From JBGOUJ01 sp041477005 (lineage in GTDB: Bacteria > Acidobacteriota > Terriglobia > Bryobacterales > JACQDG01), in assembly GCA_041477005.1 (NCBI GenBank), contig JBGOUJ010000386.1, positions 1 through 7,604 of the forward strand: a DNA stretch of 7,604 bases, in the 5' to 3' direction. Numbering within the stretch: position 1 is the first letter of the stretch; the number at the start of each line of letters is the position of its first letter. Shown piece after piece: positions 5,030 to 7,604 of the stretch. Under the pieces are notes generated by a model. It was given only the letters and a program-made list of their open reading frames with translations. It had not been told where the DNA came from and made no database searches. Position numbers and translations under genes: made by a program.

Positions 5030-7604
5030 CTACCGGATCGCCATGGTGACGCCGCCCGGACTGGCCGCGTTTCCGACAGTGATGGAAACCGGTACGGCGC
5101 TTCCGACGGCGATGCTCGCTGGGACCTTTGCATTGACTTGCAAAACGCCTGCCACCTCGCCGGGGGCCGCCCCGGCATACTGCACTTCGGCCGCAACGCC
5201 GCCGATTTTCACGCTCACGGCCGCCAACGGCTTGGGCAGAACTGCTGTTGCCAAGCTTCCATCCACTCCCGCAGGATTCGTCTGGCCCTCTCCGGTTGCG
5301 TAAATCGACACGATCGAGCCGATGGAGGCGGAATTCTCGGCCGAGTTGATGCTGAAATCCTGATTCAAAATGGCGCCCTGGCCTTTTCCAGAAGAAGCTT
5401 GGGTGAAGATTGCCGGAGAGGCTCGCGCCACCGCCAGCGTCACAGGAGCGGATCTCGTGCCTCTCGATTCGATCTGAACCCGCGTAGACTCCCCAGAGAT
5501 TACCTCGTACGGAACGATCGCGCTTAACTGGTTCGCGACCACGTAGACGAGCGGCGCGGGGACGTCATCGAAGAGAACCCGGATTCCCGCCAGCGTCGTA
5601 TCCACCAGGCCGGCGGAGTTGAGTTGCAGTGGCGCCAGCGCCGGTGAACCGAAGCCGGTCCCAAATAGGGTGACGATCTCGCCAGGGGCCACGGGGCCCG
5701 CCAGGAAGCTCGCAGCATTGACTGCGCCGGCGGCTTGGAAGGATGGGCCAGGAGGTCCCGTCTGCAATCCAATTTTGGCGACCGAGGCGCCTCCGGTCAC
5801 GTAGGCGCTGCTCGCCGAATCTACCGCGATACTCACCACATCGGCCAGGTAGACGGAATAGACCAAAGCCGTGCCTGTGGAGTTAAGCGCGGTTACGAAG
5901 CTGCCGCTGGTATCAAACGTGCCCGGTGTTGCAGGGAAGTTTTTTGACAGGGTGTATCCCGTCACGTAGGCGTTCCCGGCCGAGTCCAACGCTATGCTCT
6001 GAGCGCCGTCTTCATCGTTGCCGCCGAGGTAGGTGGAGTAGACCAGAGCCGTGCCTGCGGAGTTTAGCTTCATGACATAACCGTCGGCGCGACCGCCGGC
6101 GAAAGCAGTTTGAAGGGCTCCCGGCGTGGCGACAAAACCGTTGGGAACGAAGTCATTCGAGGGAGTATTTCCGGCCACGTAGGCATTGCCAGCCGAATCC
6201 ACCGCTATGCCGAGGGCTGTATAGTCGAACATCCTGGCGAGGTAAGTGGAATAAACAGCGGCGGTGCCTCTGGCGTCCAGCTTCGTCACGAATGCGTACC
6301 CGTCATCGAAGGGTTGACCGCCGCCGACAGTGCGAAAAGCGCCCCTCGATGTGGGGAAATTGGTCGAATCGGTCCGACCCGTCACGTAGGCGCTGCCCGC
6401 CGAGTCGACGGCGATGCCAAGGCCCTCGTCTTCTCCTTTGCCTCCCAGGTAGGTCGAATAGGCCAAAGCCGCACCAGCCGGATCCAGCTTCGTCACGAAA
6501 GCGTCCCCGGCGTGGAATGGACCACCCCCGCCGAAGGCGGTCTGTAAAGCGCCCGCAGTTGTGCGGAAGTCGACCGAACTGGTCAATCCCGTTAGGTAGG
6601 CGCTGCCGGCCGCATCCAAGGCTATGCTATGGGCCAAGTCTGCGTCGCTGCCGCCGAGGTAAGTGGAATAGACCAAAGCTGTCCCGGCCGCGTTCAGTTT
6701 TGTAACGAAGGCGTCGGCTCGCCCGCCGCCGAAGGCCGTCTGCAAAGCGCCTGGGGTCGTAGGGAAATTGGTGGAGTCGGTGGCCCCCGCCACATAGGCG
6801 TTGCCCGCGGAATCTACCGCCACGCTGGAGCCTGCGTCTGCGCCGCTCCCCCCGAGGTAGGTGGAATAAACGAAAGCCGTCCCGGCGGCGTTCAGTTTCT
6901 TAACAAAGGCGTCCGTTGTCCCTCCGCCGAAGGCAGTCTGCAAAGCTCCTGGGGTCGTAGGGAAGCCGGTAGAGACGGTGGTCCCCGTCACATAGGCGTT
7001 GCCCGCGGAATCCACCGCTACGCTAGAGCCCGCGTCTATGCCGCTACGCCCGAGGCCAGCGGAATAGACCAGAACCGGATCAATCACCAGGCGTGCGCGC
7101 GCATCGTAGGACTTGATCGCGAACCCGACCTGATTTCTCCCCTTCCTGACGTACCGGCCGGCTATTTCTTTTCGTTCGCTGCCTAGCTCTTGCCAGACTA
7201 CAGGCATGCGGTGAACGATCTCGCCGACAGGTGTGTGCAGCACCAAGTTTCCCCAACGGTCCAGCTTGATCCGCAGCGCCCCCTCGAACGCGAGCCGGAT
7301 CGGGCTCGGGTCAGCGCCCGCAGCTATCACGAAATCATATTCGAGCTGTCCCTGATTTCCGTGATAAACCAGGTCCACGCCGGGGTAGACATCGCGATAC
7401 CTCACCCTCGCATAACTGGGAATGTTTGTGCGCCACTTCTTCGGGTCACTTCCGACAAAGTAGTTGATCTTGCCTGGAAGCGGATCGTTCCCATCCGCCT
7501 CGGAATTGGCGCTTGATCCAGCCAATTTCATTCTCAACACAAATGCGGGGCGCCGGGCGGCCAGAGGTCTATTGCGCTCCTTCCGCGCCGGGATCTCGAA
7601 GCAC
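5030..7604 (-). CDS. SBBP-repeat beta-propeller surface protein with Solibacter-type C-terminal domain (5' end outside window)
   Basis: The frame is open from the right window edge to TAG 5032-5030, 857 codons. A GTG at 7540 could be called as a start, but the codons before it (...RRPAF then VLRMKLAGSS) continue the conserved N-terminal domain, so the true start and any signal peptide are off-window. Using that GTG as residue 1: residues 1-155 are the domain that usually precedes SBBP repeats (DUF7948-type, from memory; PGKINYFVGSDPKKW, RVRYRDVYPGVDLVYHG, LEYDFVIAAGADP). Residues 157-590 are seven SBBP propeller repeats (VYSTYLGGS, then SIAVDSAGNAYVTG, then FPTTPGALQTAFGG, then DAFVTKLNAAGTA). 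Residues 602-836 are the TIGR03437-type domain (AAGAVNAASF, then GEIVTLFGTGFG, then VSIYATGEGQTNPAGVDG). Proteins of this build are large exported or surface proteins without a known enzymatic role; binding is the best guess. The DUF3604 gene follows 79 bases later on the same strand. Confidence 0.9.
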   Translation of the reverse strand, partial: CFEIPARKERNRPLAARRPAFVLRMKLAGSSANSEADGNDPLPGKINYFVGSDPKKWRTNIPSYARVRYRDVYPGVDLVYHGNQGQLEYDFVIAAGADPSPIRLAFEGALRIKLDRWGNLVLHTPVGEIVHRMPVVWQELGSERKEIAGRYVRKGRNQVGFAIKSYDARARLVIDPVLVYSAGLGRSGIDAGSSVAVDSAGNAYVTGTTVSTGFPTTPGALQTAFGGGTTDAFVKKLNAAGTAFVYSTYLGGSGADAGSSVAVDSAGNAYVAGATDSTNFPTTPGALQTAFGGGRADAFVTKLNAAGTALVYSTYLGGSDADLAHSIALDAAGSAYLTGLTSSVDFRTTAGALQTAFGGGGPFHAGDAFVTKLDPAGAALAYSTYLGGKGEDEGLGIAVDSAGSAYVTGRTDSTNFPTSRGAFRTVGGGQPFDDGYAFVTKLDARGTAAVYSTYLARMFDYTALGIAVDSAGNAYVAGNTPSNDFVPNGFVATPGALQTAFAGGRADGYVMKLNSAGTALVYSTYLGGNDEDGAQSIALDSAGNAYVTGYTLSKNFPATPGTFDTSGSFVTALNSTGTALVYSVYLADVVSIAVDSASSAYVTGGASVAKIGLQTGPPGPSFQAAGAVNAASFLAGPVAPGEIVTLFGTGFGSPALAPLQLNSAGLVDTTLAGIRVLFDDVPAPLVYVVANQLSAIVPYEVISGESTRVQIESRGTRSAPVTLAVARASPAIFTQASSGKGQGAILNQDFSINSAENSASIGSIVSIYATGEGQTNPAGVDGSLATAVLPKPLAAVSVKIGGVAAEVQYAGAAPGEVAGVLQVNAKVPASIAVGSAVPVSITVGNAASPGGVTMAIR
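5771..7072 (-). repeat. Seven tandem SBBP-coding repeats, about 180-213 bp each
   Basis: Blade starts (the Y of the YS pair, in residues counted from GTG 7540) are at 159, 225, 291, 361, 430, 501 and 561, so spacings are 66, 66, 70, 69, 71 and 60 codons. The first two units are nearly in register at the DNA level with an exact 198-base offset: CACATAGGCGTTGCCCGCGG occurs at 6791 and 6989 (plus strand), and CTGGGGTCGTAGGGAA at 6751 and 6949. This suggests recent duplication or gene conversion. Blade 5 has lost the YLGGS motif (YLARMFDY), and blade 7 is shortened (VYSVYLADVVSIAVDSASSA) and leads straight into the C-terminal domain. Confidence 0.85.

Noticed and set aside
5771..7072. Repeats as a CRISPR array or non-coding satellite
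   Set aside because: The units are about 200 bases, in frame, and encode clear SBBP propeller blades.

Overview
The window looks like GC-rich soil Acidobacteriota DNA, most likely of the Solibacter/Bryobacter type. The main evidence is the large minus-strand gene at the right end. It carries SBBP beta-propeller repeats and ends in the roughly 230-residue C-terminal domain first described from Solibacter (TIGR03437 type). A secreted propeller-plus-DUF3604 enzyme and a secreted amidohydrolase fit the same kind of organism. This placement rests on recognising protein families, not on a search.

Layout from left to right: 1-387 (+) is the C-terminal part of an SRPBCC-fold protein whose start lies outside the window. 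At 380-422, straddling its stop codon, is a compact inverted repeat that resembles a shortened integron attC site. Everything else is on the minus strand, so read it from right to left. 7604-5030 is a 5'-truncated SBBP propeller surface protein. After 79 bases comes 4950-2491, which reads as one 819-residue DUF3604 protein (signal peptide, WxxW-type propeller, metal-dependent PHP-like domain) broken by a single in-frame TAA at 3757-3759. Two small, tightly coupled ORFs follow, 2494-2351 (47 aa, one membrane segment) and 2351-2064 (95 aa, unknown). A 97-base, locally AT-rich gap then precedes a secreted amidohydrolase (1966-767). Last is an orphan XRE/HigA-type antitoxin-like regulator (752-453), 14 bases after the amidohydrolase.

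Most of the predicted products are exported: the SBBP protein, the DUF3604 protein and the amidohydrolase. The middle block therefore looks like an extracytoplasmic hydrolase neighbourhood with unknown substrates. The left edge looks like a boundary: convergent genes, an attC-like hairpin, and an antitoxin with no toxin. I see no rRNA, tRNA, CRISPR array, transposase, integrase or complete known defence system. The best leads are the nonsense codon that splits a propeller blade, the attC-like element, the orphan antitoxin, and the coupled small ORFs missed by ordinary length cut-offs.
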